Numbered from the stretch's first letter, positions 1 to 6,821 are shown. The stretch: DNA of 8,671 nt from Solirubrobacterales bacterium (GCA_013694825.1 JACDBR010000265.1:1-8671), one strand, 5' to 3'. Numbers and translations: made by a program. Notes: generated by a model from the sequence alone, not told the origin.

Positions 1-1033
1 GGTCGATACCGGCCTCCGAAGCCTCCAACCTCAGGCCGTGAAGGTGCTCGCGGACAAGTCCGACAACGTGTTCCTCGAGCCGCTCGGCGACGATCACCGA
101 AGCTTCCGAGCAACCACGGGTCTTCGCCCGGCCGCATCGGTAGACGCGGGTATCGCCGGCGCCACCGTGGTTGAACCCACTCATCGAGTATCGGCAGCAG
201 GAGCAGCGCACGAGGCCCGAGAGCAGGAAGGGGCTCCCGCCGTTGCGCCGTTGGCGTCCGGGCGCTCTCTGAGCCTCTGCGAACGCCTCAGCGCTCGTCA
301 GCGGCTCGTGGGCCTGCGGGTTGGCGAAGTGGTCCCCGTAGCGGACCTCGCCGAGATAGACCCGGTTACGGAGCCAGCGACGAATCTCCGAGGACTGCCA
401 CGGCTGCCCACCCTTGCGCGGCGCCCGAGTGGTCATGAATCGCGCCAGCTCGGCTCCCGAGGGTTCGGTCTTCGCCCGCTCGAACAGGGCCGTGATCGCC
501 GGCCCGTAGACCGGATCGACGATGAGCGGTCGGGATGGCTCCCGCCGATAACCGACCGGCGTCGGCCCGATGTGGACGCCGCGGGCAATCGCCCGACGCT
601 TGCTCGTCTGCCAGCCCGCCTTCGTCTGATCGAGGTACAGCTCCGCGTTCGCCAGGAAGCTCGTCAGCATGTAGCGACCCTCCGGCGTTCGCGGGTCGAT
701 CCGCTCAAGGTAGGAGGCGAAGACCTGCCCGGCGTTGACGATCTCCCTCACGACGCCCGCCCCGTCGGCTACCGAGCGGGCGAAGCGGTCCACCTTCATC
801 ACGACGATCCCGTCCGTCTCGCCGGCTCGCAGCCGCTCGAGGATCGCTTGGAAGCCCGGCCGGTCCATGTTCCCGCCGGTGAAGTCCTGATCGTCGTGCC
901 AGGCGACGACCTCGCCCCCCAGCTCCTTGGCGTAGCTCGCGATCGCCTCGCGCTGAACGTCGGGCGAGATGTAGCCTTCGCCCGCACGCGCGCCGACGCG
1001 AGACACCCTTACGTATCCATCCAGCCGCAGCAT
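1..1033 (-). CDS. Large serine recombinase (resolvase/integrase family), C-terminus beyond window edge
   Basis: A site-specific DNA recombinase that cuts and rejoins att-type sites through a serine-DNA intermediate. 344 codons are visible from the ATG at 1033 and the frame runs off the left edge still open. The resolvase catalytic domain spans about residues 4-150, with the nucleophile Ser11 in YVRVS, a QREAI motif near 27-31, a TGG...DRPGF motif near 52-61 and a VDRFARS active-site loop at 81-87 (Arg83, Arg86). A 'recombinase' DNA-binding domain follows (about 155-260, starting at PTPVGYRRE). A zinc ribbon begins at Cys277 (CSCC) with Cys300 and Cys308. This is the architecture of actinobacterial phage or ICE integrases and exceeds a small Tn3-type resolvase. 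The helix after the catalytic domain reads AELYLDQ, unlike the usual AExER form. GTG at 1036 is an alternative start. Only 20 bp separate it from the divergent efp start, so it is probably the end gene of an element lying to the left. Confidence 0.9.
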   Translation of the reverse strand, partial: MLRLDGYVRVSRVGARAGEGYISPDVQREAIASYAKELGGEVVAWHDDQDFTGGNMDRPGFQAILERLRAGETDGIVVMKVDRFARSVADGAGVVREIVNAGQVFASYLERIDPRTPEGRYMLTSFLANAELYLDQTKAGWQTSKRRAIARGVHIGPTPVGYRREPSRPLIVDPVYGPAITALFERAKTEPSGAELARFMTTRAPRKGGQPWQSSEIRRWLRNRVYLGEVRYGDHFANPQAHEPLTSAEAFAEAQRAPGRQRRNGGSPFLLSGLVRCSCCRYSMSGFNHGGAGDTRVYRCGRAKTRGCSEASVIVAERLEEHVVGLVREHLHGLRLEASEAGID

Positions 1034-1039
1034 CACGGC

Positions 1040-1044
1040 GAAGG
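1040..1044 (+). promoter_or_regulatory. Ribosome binding site of efp
   Basis: GAAGG lies 9 nt before the efp ATG at 1054 and supports that start. The site falls in the 20-bp gap between the divergent recombinase and efp starts, so any efp promoter must lie inside the 5' end of the recombinase gene. Confidence 0.55.
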
Positions 1045-1053
1045 TATCACCAT

Positions 1054-1617
1054 ATGTCCATTTCCACGAATCAGTTCAAGAACGGCGCCCACATCGAGGT
1101 CGCCGGGCAGATCTTTCGGATCGTCGAGTTCCAGCACGTCAAGCCGGGCAAGGGCGGCGCGTTCGTGCGCACGAAGCTGCGCCGCGTCGAGGACGGCAGC
1201 GTCCAGGACAAGACCTTTCGCGCCGGCGAGAAGTTCCGGCCGGTGCGCACCGAGAGCCGCAAGATGCAGTTCCTCTACGAAGCCGCGGGGATGGCGACGT
1301 TCATGGACTCACACAACTACGAGCAGACCGAGATCCCGATGGAGTCGGCCGGCGACGGGATGCGCTGGGTGCGGCCCAACGATGAGGTTGACGTGCTGTT
1401 CGTCGACGAGCGCCCCGCCGGAGTCTCGGTCGCCAGCGCGGTCGACCTGGCCGTCACCCAGACCGACCCGGGCCTGAAGGGTGACACCGCCTCGGGCGGT
1501 GGCAGCAAGCCCGCGACGCTCGAGACCGGCGTCGTGATCGCCGTGCCGCTGTTCATCGCCGAGGGCGAGCGCGTCCGGGTCGACACTCGCAGCGGCGAGT
1601 ACGTCTCGCGCGCCTGA
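1054..1617 (+). CDS. efp: Translation elongation factor P
   Basis: EF-P binds the ribosome between the P and E sites and relieves stalling at consecutive prolines. The 187-aa protein has the normal family length. The N-terminal KOW-like domain (about 4-63) carries the loop KPGKGGAF with Lys33 at the tip, the position that enters the peptidyl-transferase centre and is modified in some bacteria. The central OB domain (about 68-125) and the C-terminal OB domain (about 133-187) follow. The C-terminus ends in the signature VPLFIAEGERVRVDTRSGEY. The start is set by the SD at 1040-1044. The upstream neighbour is a recombinase on the other strand, so the usual chromosomal neighbour has been displaced. 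A 40-nt gap separates it from nusB. Family assignment is certain; the modification state of Lys33 cannot be told from sequence. Confidence 0.97.
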   Translation: MSISTNQFKNGAHIEVAGQIFRIVEFQHVKPGKGGAFVRTKLRRVEDGSVQDKTFRAGEKFRPVRTESRKMQFLYEAAGMATFMDSHNYEQTEIPMESAGDGMRWVRPNDEVDVLFVDERPAGVSVASAVDLAVTQTDPGLKGDTASGGGSKPATLETGVVIAVPLFIAEGERVRVDTRSGEYVSRA

Positions 1618-1657
1618 CCGCGAGAGCTCCCGAGCGTTGCCGCCGTAAGCTGGAGCG

Positions 1658-2035
1658 ATGCGTCGCTCCGAACAGCGCCGAGACGCGGTCTTCGCCCTCT
1701 ACCAGCGCGACGTCACCGGCCGCTCACTCGACGAGCTGCTGCCGAGCGCGCGGCCCTTCACCAGGGATCTCACCACCGGGGTCGACGACCATGCGAGCGA
1801 GCTCGACAGCGAGATCGCCGCGAGGGCCCACGGGTGGGACCTCAACCGGCTGGCCGCGCTCGATCGCAACGTCCTGCGCGTTGCGCTGTACGAGATCCGC
1901 CACCGCGAGGACATCCCGATCGAGGTGGCGATCGACGAGGCCGTTGCGCTTGCCCGGGAGTACTGCGGCGCCGAGGCCCCTGGCTTCGTCAACGGGATCC
2001 TGGGCGCCGTGGCACGCGAGCAGGTCGGGTCGTGA
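1658..2035 (+). CDS. nusB: Transcription antitermination factor NusB
   Basis: NusB is a small all-helical RNA-binding protein that joins NusE (S10) on boxA RNA and supports antitermination of rRNA operons. The 125-aa protein is short for the family but spans the whole fold. It has the N-terminal RRDAVFALYQRD helix (about 7-18), the central W...LAALDRNVLRVALYEI segment (about 60-79), IPIEVAIDEAVALAREY (about 86-102) and the closing FVNGILGAV motif (about 110-118). GGAG at 1652-1655 is very close to the ATG. It is the first gene of an overlapping series, since its TGA (2033-2035) overlaps the GTG of the next gene (2032-2034). Confidence 0.93.
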   Translation: MRRSEQRRDAVFALYQRDVTGRSLDELLPSARPFTRDLTTGVDDHASELDSEIAARAHGWDLNRLAALDRNVLRVALYEIRHREDIPIEVAIDEAVALAREYCGAEAPGFVNGILGAVAREQVGS

Positions 2036-2433
2036 GCGAGAGCGATCCCGGGCGCGACCCCGTTGACCCGCTCGAAGGCCCGACGACGCCGATTCCGGGT
2101 TCCACAGATCCCGACAACGAGATCGTGCCCTCGGAGGCAGCTGGTCGCGCCGAGCCCGACCGGCTCGCCGCGGACCCGAACGCCCTGAAGCCGCCGGACG
2201 GCTCGCCATCTGACTCCGACGCCTCGCCACCGAGCGCCCCCGCCCCAACCTCCGCTGGAGCTCGGATCGAGGTGACAGCCCAGCGGCTCGGCGAGCTTGC
2301 CCTGGCGCTCCGCGACCCCGAGCTGAGCGACGAGCGCGCCGCTGAGTTGGCCGGCGAGGCTGCCGATCTGGTTGCGGCGGCCGGGGCCGAAGTCGATCGC
2401 GCCCAGCGGGCCGTCGCCGAGGGCTCGGACTGA
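2032..2433 (+). CDS. xseB: XseB-like protein (possible exonuclease VII small subunit) with a Pro/Asp-rich N-terminal extension
   Basis: A 133-aa protein that starts at GTG inside the nusB stop (GTGA overlap), with a weak AGG 7 nt upstream. Residues 1 to about 78 are rich in Pro, Asp, Ser and Ala and look disordered. Residues about 79-133 form two predicted helices (RLGELALALRDPELS...AAELAGEAADLV...AEVDRAQRAV). This follows the XseB pattern: a first helix with LxELxxxL, an acidic 'xLsxexa' turn, then a long second helix ending in a 'lxxAqxrv' segment. XseB partners XseA in exonuclease VII, which degrades single-stranded DNA. The position between nusB and ispA is where xseB commonly lies. Against this, no xseA is adjacent and the extension is unusual. 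The assignment rests on weak similarity plus context; a lineage-specific linker protein is the alternative. Confidence 0.5.
   Translation: MSESDPGRDPVDPLEGPTTPIPGSTDPDNEIVPSEAAGRAEPDRLAADPNALKPPDGSPSDSDASPPSAPAPTSAGARIEVTAQRLGELALALRDPELSDERAAELAGEAADLVAAAGAEVDRAQRAVAEGSD
2419..2423 (+). promoter_or_regulatory. Ribosome binding site selecting the CTG start of ispA
   Basis: GAGGG lies 6 nt before the CTG at 2430. No ATG, GTG or TTG occurs in this frame between here and 2532, so this site is the main evidence that translation starts at CTG. Confidence 0.5.
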
Positions 2434-3311
2434 GCGCCGACTATCCCGACGACCTGCGCGAGCTGATCGAGGACTACCTCGGGCAACTGCGCTTCTCGGT
2501 CGGGCCACAGACGGCCGGACTCGACGAGGCGATGCTCTACTCGCTGCTGGCCGGGGGCAAGCGGGTTCGGCCGGTTCTCACGCTGGCGACTGCGCGCGCG
2601 ATCGGGCTCGACCCGGAGCGGGTGGTGCCCGCGGCGGCGGCCGTCGAGCTCGTCCACACCTACTCGCTGATTCACGACGACCTGCCGGCGATGGACGACG
2701 ACGACACACGTCGCGGCCGTCCGACCCTGCATCGCGCGCGCGGCGAGGATGTCGCGATCCTCGCCGGCGACGGGCTCTTCGCGGAAGCGATCCGGCTGCT
2801 CTGCGAACGTCAGCATGGCGAGCCCGAACGCGTCCTGGCGGCGCTCGCCGAGCTCAGCGGAGCGACCGGGGTCGACGGCATGGTGGGGGGCCAGTACCTC
2901 GACGTGATCGGTGCGGCGAGCCGGCCTGAGGCGCCGCTCGAGCTGCGTGAGCTGCACGCGCGAAAGACCGGCCGGCTGATCTCGGCGAGCGTCGCGATCC
3001 CGCTCCACCTGGGCGGGGTGAGCGAAGTTGACAGAATCCCCTATGAACGCTTCGCGGATGAGCTTGGCGTGCTGTTCCAGATCGTCGACGACATCCTCGA
3101 CGTCACGGGAAGCGATCGCGAGCTCGGTAAGCCGCAGGGATCGGACGAGCGCCATGGCAAGCTCACCTATGTCAGCAGATTCGGCCTCGAGGGCGCCCGC
3201 GAGCTCGCGGCGCGCTCGCATGCGCAGGCGCTGGCGGCGCTCGACGGAGCGGATGGCCGCACCGAGGACCTCAGATTGATCGCCGACTTCATTCACACGA
3301 GGCAGCGTTGA
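2430..3311 (+). CDS. ispA: Polyprenyl (farnesyl/geranylgeranyl) diphosphate synthase
   Basis: A trans-isoprenyl diphosphate synthase that condenses isopentenyl diphosphate with allylic diphosphates to give C15-C20 prenyl chains. From the CTG the protein is 293 aa, close to bacterial IspA. Visible motifs are GGKRVRP (about 42-48), the first Asp-rich motif DDLPAMDDDD (83-92) followed by RRG, KTGRLI, and the second Asp-rich motif DDILD (220-224) followed by GKPQGSD. Tyr78, five residues before the first motif, together with the two-residue insertion in that motif, is the pattern of bacterial type II farnesyl diphosphate synthases; a geranylgeranyl product is not excluded. Starting at the first ATG (2532) would remove the N-terminal helix and leave only nine residues before the KRVRP motif, so I prefer the CTG that overlaps the preceding stop (CTGA). 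It feeds on MEP-pathway products and is followed by dxs. Confidence 0.92.
   Translation: MSADYPDDLRELIEDYLGQLRFSVGPQTAGLDEAMLYSLLAGGKRVRPVLTLATARAIGLDPERVVPAAAAVELVHTYSLIHDDLPAMDDDDTRRGRPTLHRARGEDVAILAGDGLFAEAIRLLCERQHGEPERVLAALAELSGATGVDGMVGGQYLDVIGAASRPEAPLELRELHARKTGRLISASVAIPLHLGGVSEVDRIPYERFADELGVLFQIVDDILDVTGSDRELGKPQGSDERHGKLTYVSRFGLEGARELAARSHAQALAALDGADGRTEDLRLIADFIHTRQR
3299..3302 (+). promoter_or_regulatory. Ribosome binding site of dxs
   Basis: GAGG ends 5 nt before the TTG at 3308 and supports the TTG start that overlaps the ispA stop (TTGA). Confidence 0.5.
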
Positions 3312-5413
3312 GCGCCCCGAGCGACAACCCGCCGCGCGGGCCCGAGCAGGCCGCCCGGGAACGCATCCTGCGGGCCAACGCCGCTCCGCCCGATCCGGCT
3401 CAACCGCCCGTCACGGCGGGCCGCGAGCCGCTGCTCCCGGGGATTGGCGGCCCGGCTGACCTCAGCGGCCTGAGCGACGCCGAGCTGGCTCAGGTCGCCC
3501 AGGAGATGCGCGAGCTGATCATCTCGACGATCGGCGAGATCGGCGGGCACTTCGGCGCCAATCTCGGCACCTGCGAGCTCGCGACCGTGCTCCACAGCCT
3601 GCTCGACTCGCCCCGCGACAAGATCCTCTGGGACGTCGGCCACCAGGCCTACCCGCACAAGATCCTCACGGGGCGCCGCGACCGGCTCGAGACGATCCGC
3701 CAGTACGGCGGCCTGGCTCCTTTCTGCTCGATAGCCGAGTCCGAGCACGACATCATGGGCGCCGGTCACGCCTCGACGGCGATCGGCTACGGAGTCGGCC
3801 TCAAGGAGGCGATGCGCCGCGGCGTCGGCCCCGACGGCAGCGTCGTCGCGGTCGTCGGCGACGGCGCGCTGACCGGCGGGGTCGCCTTCGAGGCGCTCCA
3901 GAACGCCGGTGGGCTGCAGACCCCGATGGTGATCGTCGTCAACGACAACGGGATGTCGATCTCGCCCAACGTCGGCGCGCTCTCGGGCTACTTCAACCGC
4001 GTCCGGCTCAACCCGCGCCTCTTCCACGCCCGCGAGGACGTCGAGGAGCGACTGACCCGTCTGCCGATGGGACTCGGGCGGCGGATCAGCAGGCTCGGCC
4101 CGGAGATCAAGTCGGCGCTCAAGGCCTACTGGGCGCCAGGCCTGCTCTTCGAGGAGCTCGACCTCGCCTACGTCGGCGTGATCGACGGCCACGACGTCGC
4201 CGCCCTGCACCACGCGATCGCCAGCGCGCTGGCAGCCGAGCGGCCCGTCGTCGTCCACATCCACACGGTCAAGGGCAAGGGGTTCGCGGCGGCCGAGGAT
4301 GGCGGCTTTGCCGGCATGGAGGCGTGGCACGCCGCAAAGCCCGGCTCGATTGTCGAGGGCCGCCCGGCGCCGAAGCCCAAGCCCAAGCCCGTCCGCGAGA
4401 CCGCCTCGCCCGAGGCGATCGCCCCTGAGAAGCTCGAGCCCCCGCCGCCCCCGAAGCCGCCGCAGTACACGCAGGTTTTCGCCGATGCGCTCGTCGCGGA
4501 GGCTCGTCGCGACAAGCGGGTGATCGGCATCACCGCGGCGATGGCGGGGGGGACAGGGCTCCAGAAGCTGGCCGACGAGCTGCCAGATCAGTACTACGAC
4601 GTCGGGATCGCCGAGCAGGAGGCGGTCCTGATGGCCTCGGGCATGGCGCTCCAGGGCGCCAAGCCGGTCTGCGCGATCTACTCGACCTTCCTCCAGCGTG
4701 CCTTCGACCAGATCGTCCACGACGTCTGCCTACAGGACCTCGACGTCGTCTTCGCGCTGGACAGGGCCGGACTCGTCGGCGACGACGGGCCGACTCACCA
4801 CGGCGCCTTCGACATCTCCTACCTCCGCCCGCTGCCGAACGTCGTCGTGATGGCACCGCGTGACGAGGCGATGCTGGTGCGAATGCTGCGCACCTCGCTT
4901 GCCCACGACGGTCCCGCCGCGATTCGCTACCCGCGCGGCACCGCGGTCGGCGTCGCGCTGCCCGGGCGTCCCGACCCGGTCGAGATCGGCAAGGGCGAGA
5001 TCCTGCGCGAAGGCGAGCGGGTCGCCCTGCTGGGGTACGGCAGTGGCGTCGGAGTGGCGCTCGACGCTGCGGCGATCCTGGCCGAGCATGGGCTAAGCGC
5101 CACGGTCGCCGACGCTCGCTTCGCGAAGCCTCTCGACGAGGCGCTCGTCGCCCGCCTCGCGGGCTCGCACGACCTGCTGGTGACGGTGGAGGAGAACGTG
5201 CTCGCGGGCGGCTTTGGCTCGGGCGTGCTCGAGGCGCTCGAGGAGGGCTTCGAGGACCCTGGCGCGCGCGCCAGGGTGATGCGCGTCGGGCTTCCCGACC
5301 GCTACGTCACCCACGGCAAGCCCGAGCTCCTGCACCGCGAGGTGGGCTTCACGGGCGAGGCTGTTGCCGAGCGGATCTCGGCCTCGCTCCGGGCCGGCGA
5401 GCTGGTCTCCTAG
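3308..5413 (+). CDS. dxs: 1-deoxy-D-xylulose-5-phosphate synthase
   Basis: This thiamine-diphosphate enzyme joins pyruvate and glyceraldehyde 3-phosphate into DXP, the first step of the MEP isoprenoid pathway. The protein is 701 aa against roughly 620-640 for most family members. The excess is a Pro/Ala-rich N-terminus (about 1-48) and a Pro/Lys-rich linker (about 350-382) between the first two domains. The TPP domain shows GHFGANLG, WDVGHQAYPHKILTGR, ESEHD, GDGALTGG and NDNGMSISPNVG. The pyrimidine domain shows ITAAMAGGTGL, GIAEQ with the catalytic Glu436, YSTFLQRAFDQ and DRAGLVGDDGPTHHGAFD. A transketolase C-terminal domain follows. The usual His two residues after Glu436 (IAEQH) is Glu438 here. 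TTG start with a good SD; 4-nt overlap with ispA. Confidence 0.96.
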   Translation: MSAPSDNPPRGPEQAARERILRANAAPPDPAQPPVTAGREPLLPGIGGPADLSGLSDAELAQVAQEMRELIISTIGEIGGHFGANLGTCELATVLHSLLDSPRDKILWDVGHQAYPHKILTGRRDRLETIRQYGGLAPFCSIAESEHDIMGAGHASTAIGYGVGLKEAMRRGVGPDGSVVAVVGDGALTGGVAFEALQNAGGLQTPMVIVVNDNGMSISPNVGALSGYFNRVRLNPRLFHAREDVEERLTRLPMGLGRRISRLGPEIKSALKAYWAPGLLFEELDLAYVGVIDGHDVAALHHAIASALAAERPVVVHIHTVKGKGFAAAEDGGFAGMEAWHAAKPGSIVEGRPAPKPKPKPVRETASPEAIAPEKLEPPPPPKPPQYTQVFADALVAEARRDKRVIGITAAMAGGTGLQKLADELPDQYYDVGIAEQEAVLMASGMALQGAKPVCAIYSTFLQRAFDQIVHDVCLQDLDVVFALDRAGLVGDDGPTHHGAFDISYLRPLPNVVVMAPRDEAMLVRMLRTSLAHDGPAAIRYPRGTAVGVALPGRPDPVEIGKGEILREGERVALLGYGSGVGVALDAAAILAEHGLSATVADARFAKPLDEALVARLAGSHDLLVTVEENVLAGGFGSGVLEALEEGFEDPGARARVMRVGLPDRYVTHGKPELLHREVGFTGEAVAERISASLRAGELVS

Positions 5414-5570
5414 CACCCTCTCGCAAGCCTCCGCTCGGATTTCACCATCAATCGTTCGGACGGGGGTGGGCCACCCGGTAGGACCAGGCTCCGACCGGCC
5501 AACCGGCGCATCCTCGCCGCGCCGTCGTTTAGCGTTTCGCTTGGCAGCAAGGAAGCTGTTTGCCTGCAAG

Positions 5571-5604
5571 CCCCGGCCAGCCTTCCTATGTGGGCTAGCC
5601 GGGG
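5571..5604 (+). terminator. Hairpin after dxs, probable terminator
   Basis: CCCCGGCCAGCC (5571-5582) pairs with GGCTAGCCGGGG (5593-5604): 11 of 12 pairs are Watson-Crick and the loop is 10 nt. The tail is pyrimidine-rich (TCTCCTACTCCT) and lacks a clean U-run, so intrinsic termination is plausible but not certain. It lies about 160 nt after the dxs stop. Confidence 0.5.
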
Positions 5605-5624
5605 TCTCCTACTCCTAAGACGAC

Positions 5625-5650
5625 GAAGCTCCCCCGTTGCCGGAGGCTTC
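5625..5650. terminator. Second hairpin in the dxs downstream region
   Basis: GAAGCTCC (5625-5632) pairs with GGAGGCTTC (5642-5650) with one bulged base and a 9-nt loop. There is no T-run on either side. It is weaker evidence than the hairpin at 5571 and could serve transcription from either direction. Confidence 0.3.
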
Positions 5651-5667
5651 TACGGCCATGACCCGAT

Positions 5668-5684
5668 CGTGATCGGCCTCACAC
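5668..5684 (+). repeat. 17-bp direct repeat, left copy (candidate target-site duplication)
   Basis: CGTGATCGGCCTCACAC is identical to 8367-8383 and directly abuts the left inverted repeat. A perfect 17-bp match is not expected by chance in a window this size. It most simply marks duplicated target DNA around the element, although it is longer than the 8 bp known for IS1595-family insertions. Confidence 0.8.
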
Positions 5685-5709
5685 GTATACCTTCACGACA
5701 TGTACCCTG
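5685..5709 (+). repeat. Left terminal inverted repeat
   Basis: It begins GTATACCTTCA and contains ACATGTA. It matches the reverse complement of 8341-8365 at 19 of 25 positions, with two uninterrupted 7-bp blocks (TATACCT and ACATGTA). Confidence 0.75.
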
Positions 5710-5747
5710 AACCGCCTGCATGGCAAGCGGGCGACTCGGCCGGAGCT

Positions 5748-6611
5748 CTAGGAGCTTGCGCTTCGGGCGACGCGGAGCGTGGTTCGCTCGAAGCCGCTAG
5801 GCGGCTCTCCGCCGAAATACCTGTAGCCGAACAGATCGATGATCCATTCGACGTAGTCGCGAAGCCACCCGAGCAGCCCCGCAATCTTCATGCCGTCGGC
5901 TGGCGATCCCTGATCGAAGACTATGTCCGCTCCGAGCTTGGTCTCCGTCTTGACTTTGGACTGATCGAAGCCCCAAGCCAAGCGGTACCGCAGCACTTCA
6001 GCGCCATCTTCCAATGGCCCGCCGGGGTGGACCCACGTCACTTCTCCCGCATGGGATGGAGAAAAGCGAAGCTCGGGGCTGTAGAGGAAGAACTCGGCCA
6101 GATGCAAAGCGCGGTGCTTATCGATGTTGGCGAGTGCATTGAGGATCCGCAGGGCGTTGCCGCCGCCGGCTTCCTGCCGGTCGTTGAACGGCTGGAGCCC
6201 CTTGATCGTGGATTGAGTCCAGCTGTCGGTGCCCCGGAGCTTGGCGAGGCCGCTGGCGGGTGCCAGTCTTCCTTTGCGCCTGCGGTCCCAATCCGCCGCG
6301 TTGGAGATGATCGGAAAGCCCGTTCCAACGCAGTCACCGGCGGGTGGTTGGCGCACCATCACGCAAACGAGATGATCCAGCGTGGAGCGAAGGCTATGGA
6401 TGGCGTCGCTCAAGACGACGGCCCAGTCGATGAGTGGGGCGTGGCGGAGCTTGCGGACTCGGACGACGTGCTCGCTTGTATCCGGGTCGAGCTGCTGGTC
6501 GATTCCGTAGGGGTGGAGGTCGCCCCATGCCTGAACCGCCTTGTCAAACGCCTGAAGGTGCTCGCCGGCCCGCTCGACTTTCTTGCGACACCCTTCGAGG
6601 GGATCGGTCAC
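5748..6611 (-). CDS. Passenger protein of unknown function with Rx4H motif
   Basis: A 287-aa soluble protein with no signal peptide and no clear membrane segment, starting at GTG (6611); an in-frame TAG lies just upstream. The N-terminal part looks helical. The segment LSDAIHSLRSTLDHLV (67-82) contains Arg75-x4-His80, and NIDKHRALHL (162-171) follows a GLQPF element (138-142). I recognise these as features of a widespread uncharacterised family ('AIHxLRSxLDHL...NIDKHRxL') but know no established function for it. The Rx4H motif resembles the catalytic motif of HEPN RNases; that link is my inference. It faces the 40-aa gene across a 19-bp gap, so the two probably share a divergent promoter region. 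A long frame on the opposite strand (5700-6638) has no family features and is taken as a shadow. Confidence 0.7.
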   Translation of the reverse strand: MTDPLEGCRKKVERAGEHLQAFDKAVQAWGDLHPYGIDQQLDPDTSEHVVRVRKLRHAPLIDWAVVLSDAIHSLRSTLDHLVCVMVRQPPAGDCVGTGFPIISNAADWDRRRKGRLAPASGLAKLRGTDSWTQSTIKGLQPFNDRQEAGGGNALRILNALANIDKHRALHLAEFFLYSPELRFSPSHAGEVTWVHPGGPLEDGAEVLRYRLAWGFDQSKVKTETKLGADIVFDQGSPADGMKIAGLLGWLRDYVEWIIDLFGYRYFGGEPPSGFERTTLRVARSASS

Positions 6612-6630
6612 GCGACTAGGCTAATGACGC

Positions 6631-6753
6631 ATGGCTGACCGGCCCAAGCAGAAGACCCAGCCCAAGAAGGGCAAGCCCATCGAGATCCCCGTGCCCAAGC
6701 GCGAGGACGTGGACTCGCTGATTCGGAAGGCGGCGAAGCCGGCGCACAAGTAG
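6631..6753 (+). CDS. Small Lys/Pro-rich passenger protein, 40 aa
   Basis: A 40-codon gene starting at ATG and ending at TAG (6751-6753). The product is highly basic: a Lys/Pro/Gln-rich N-terminus (to about residue 16), then IEIPVPKREDVDSLIRKAAKP, which reads as a short acidic-basic helix. The mix of a disordered basic arm and a helix would suit nucleic-acid or partner binding, but no function is known to me. No strong SD is visible (TAGG 10 nt upstream). It starts 19 bp from the divergent 287-aa gene and lies 68 bp before the next small gene. Support comes from its protein-like composition and packing; it could still be spurious. Confidence 0.5.
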   Translation: MADRPKQKTQPKKGKPIEIPVPKREDVDSLIRKAAKPAHK

Positions 6754-6821
6754 CGGAGCGGGAAGCAAGCGATCCGCGATGGCACCCATACTTTTCCGTC
6801 ACTTCGGACCCGTAATAGGTG

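Larger units (their letters stand above)
5414..5667. other. Non-coding region downstream of dxs
   Basis: I see no convincing gene, tRNA or CRISPR array here. It holds two hairpins (5571-5604 and 5625-5650, listed separately) that probably end the nusB-dxs transcript. Together with 8384-8629 it would have formed one spacer of about 0.5 kb between dxs and tlyA before the mobile element arrived. Confidence 0.5.

Noticed and set aside
38..1477. Long plus-strand frame of 479 codons across the left region
   Set aside because: It runs antisense to the serine recombinase and out of frame through efp. Its product is Arg/Pro-rich with no family features; the recombinase and EF-P motifs lie in other frames.
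1989..3296. 435-codon minus-strand frame
   Set aside because: Antisense to the xseB-like gene and ispA; a typical high-GC shadow with low-complexity Arg/Ala composition.
3293..4720. 475-codon minus-strand frame
   Set aside because: Antisense shadow of dxs, whose catalytic motifs are all in the plus frame.
5414..5667. tRNA or other structured RNA as an integration target in the dxs-tlyA spacer
   Set aside because: I found hairpins but no cloverleaf, T-loop motif or CCA-type end.
5700..6638. 312-codon plus-strand frame
   Set aside because: Antisense to the 287-aa passenger gene, which carries recognisable conserved segments; it also begins inside the left inverted repeat.
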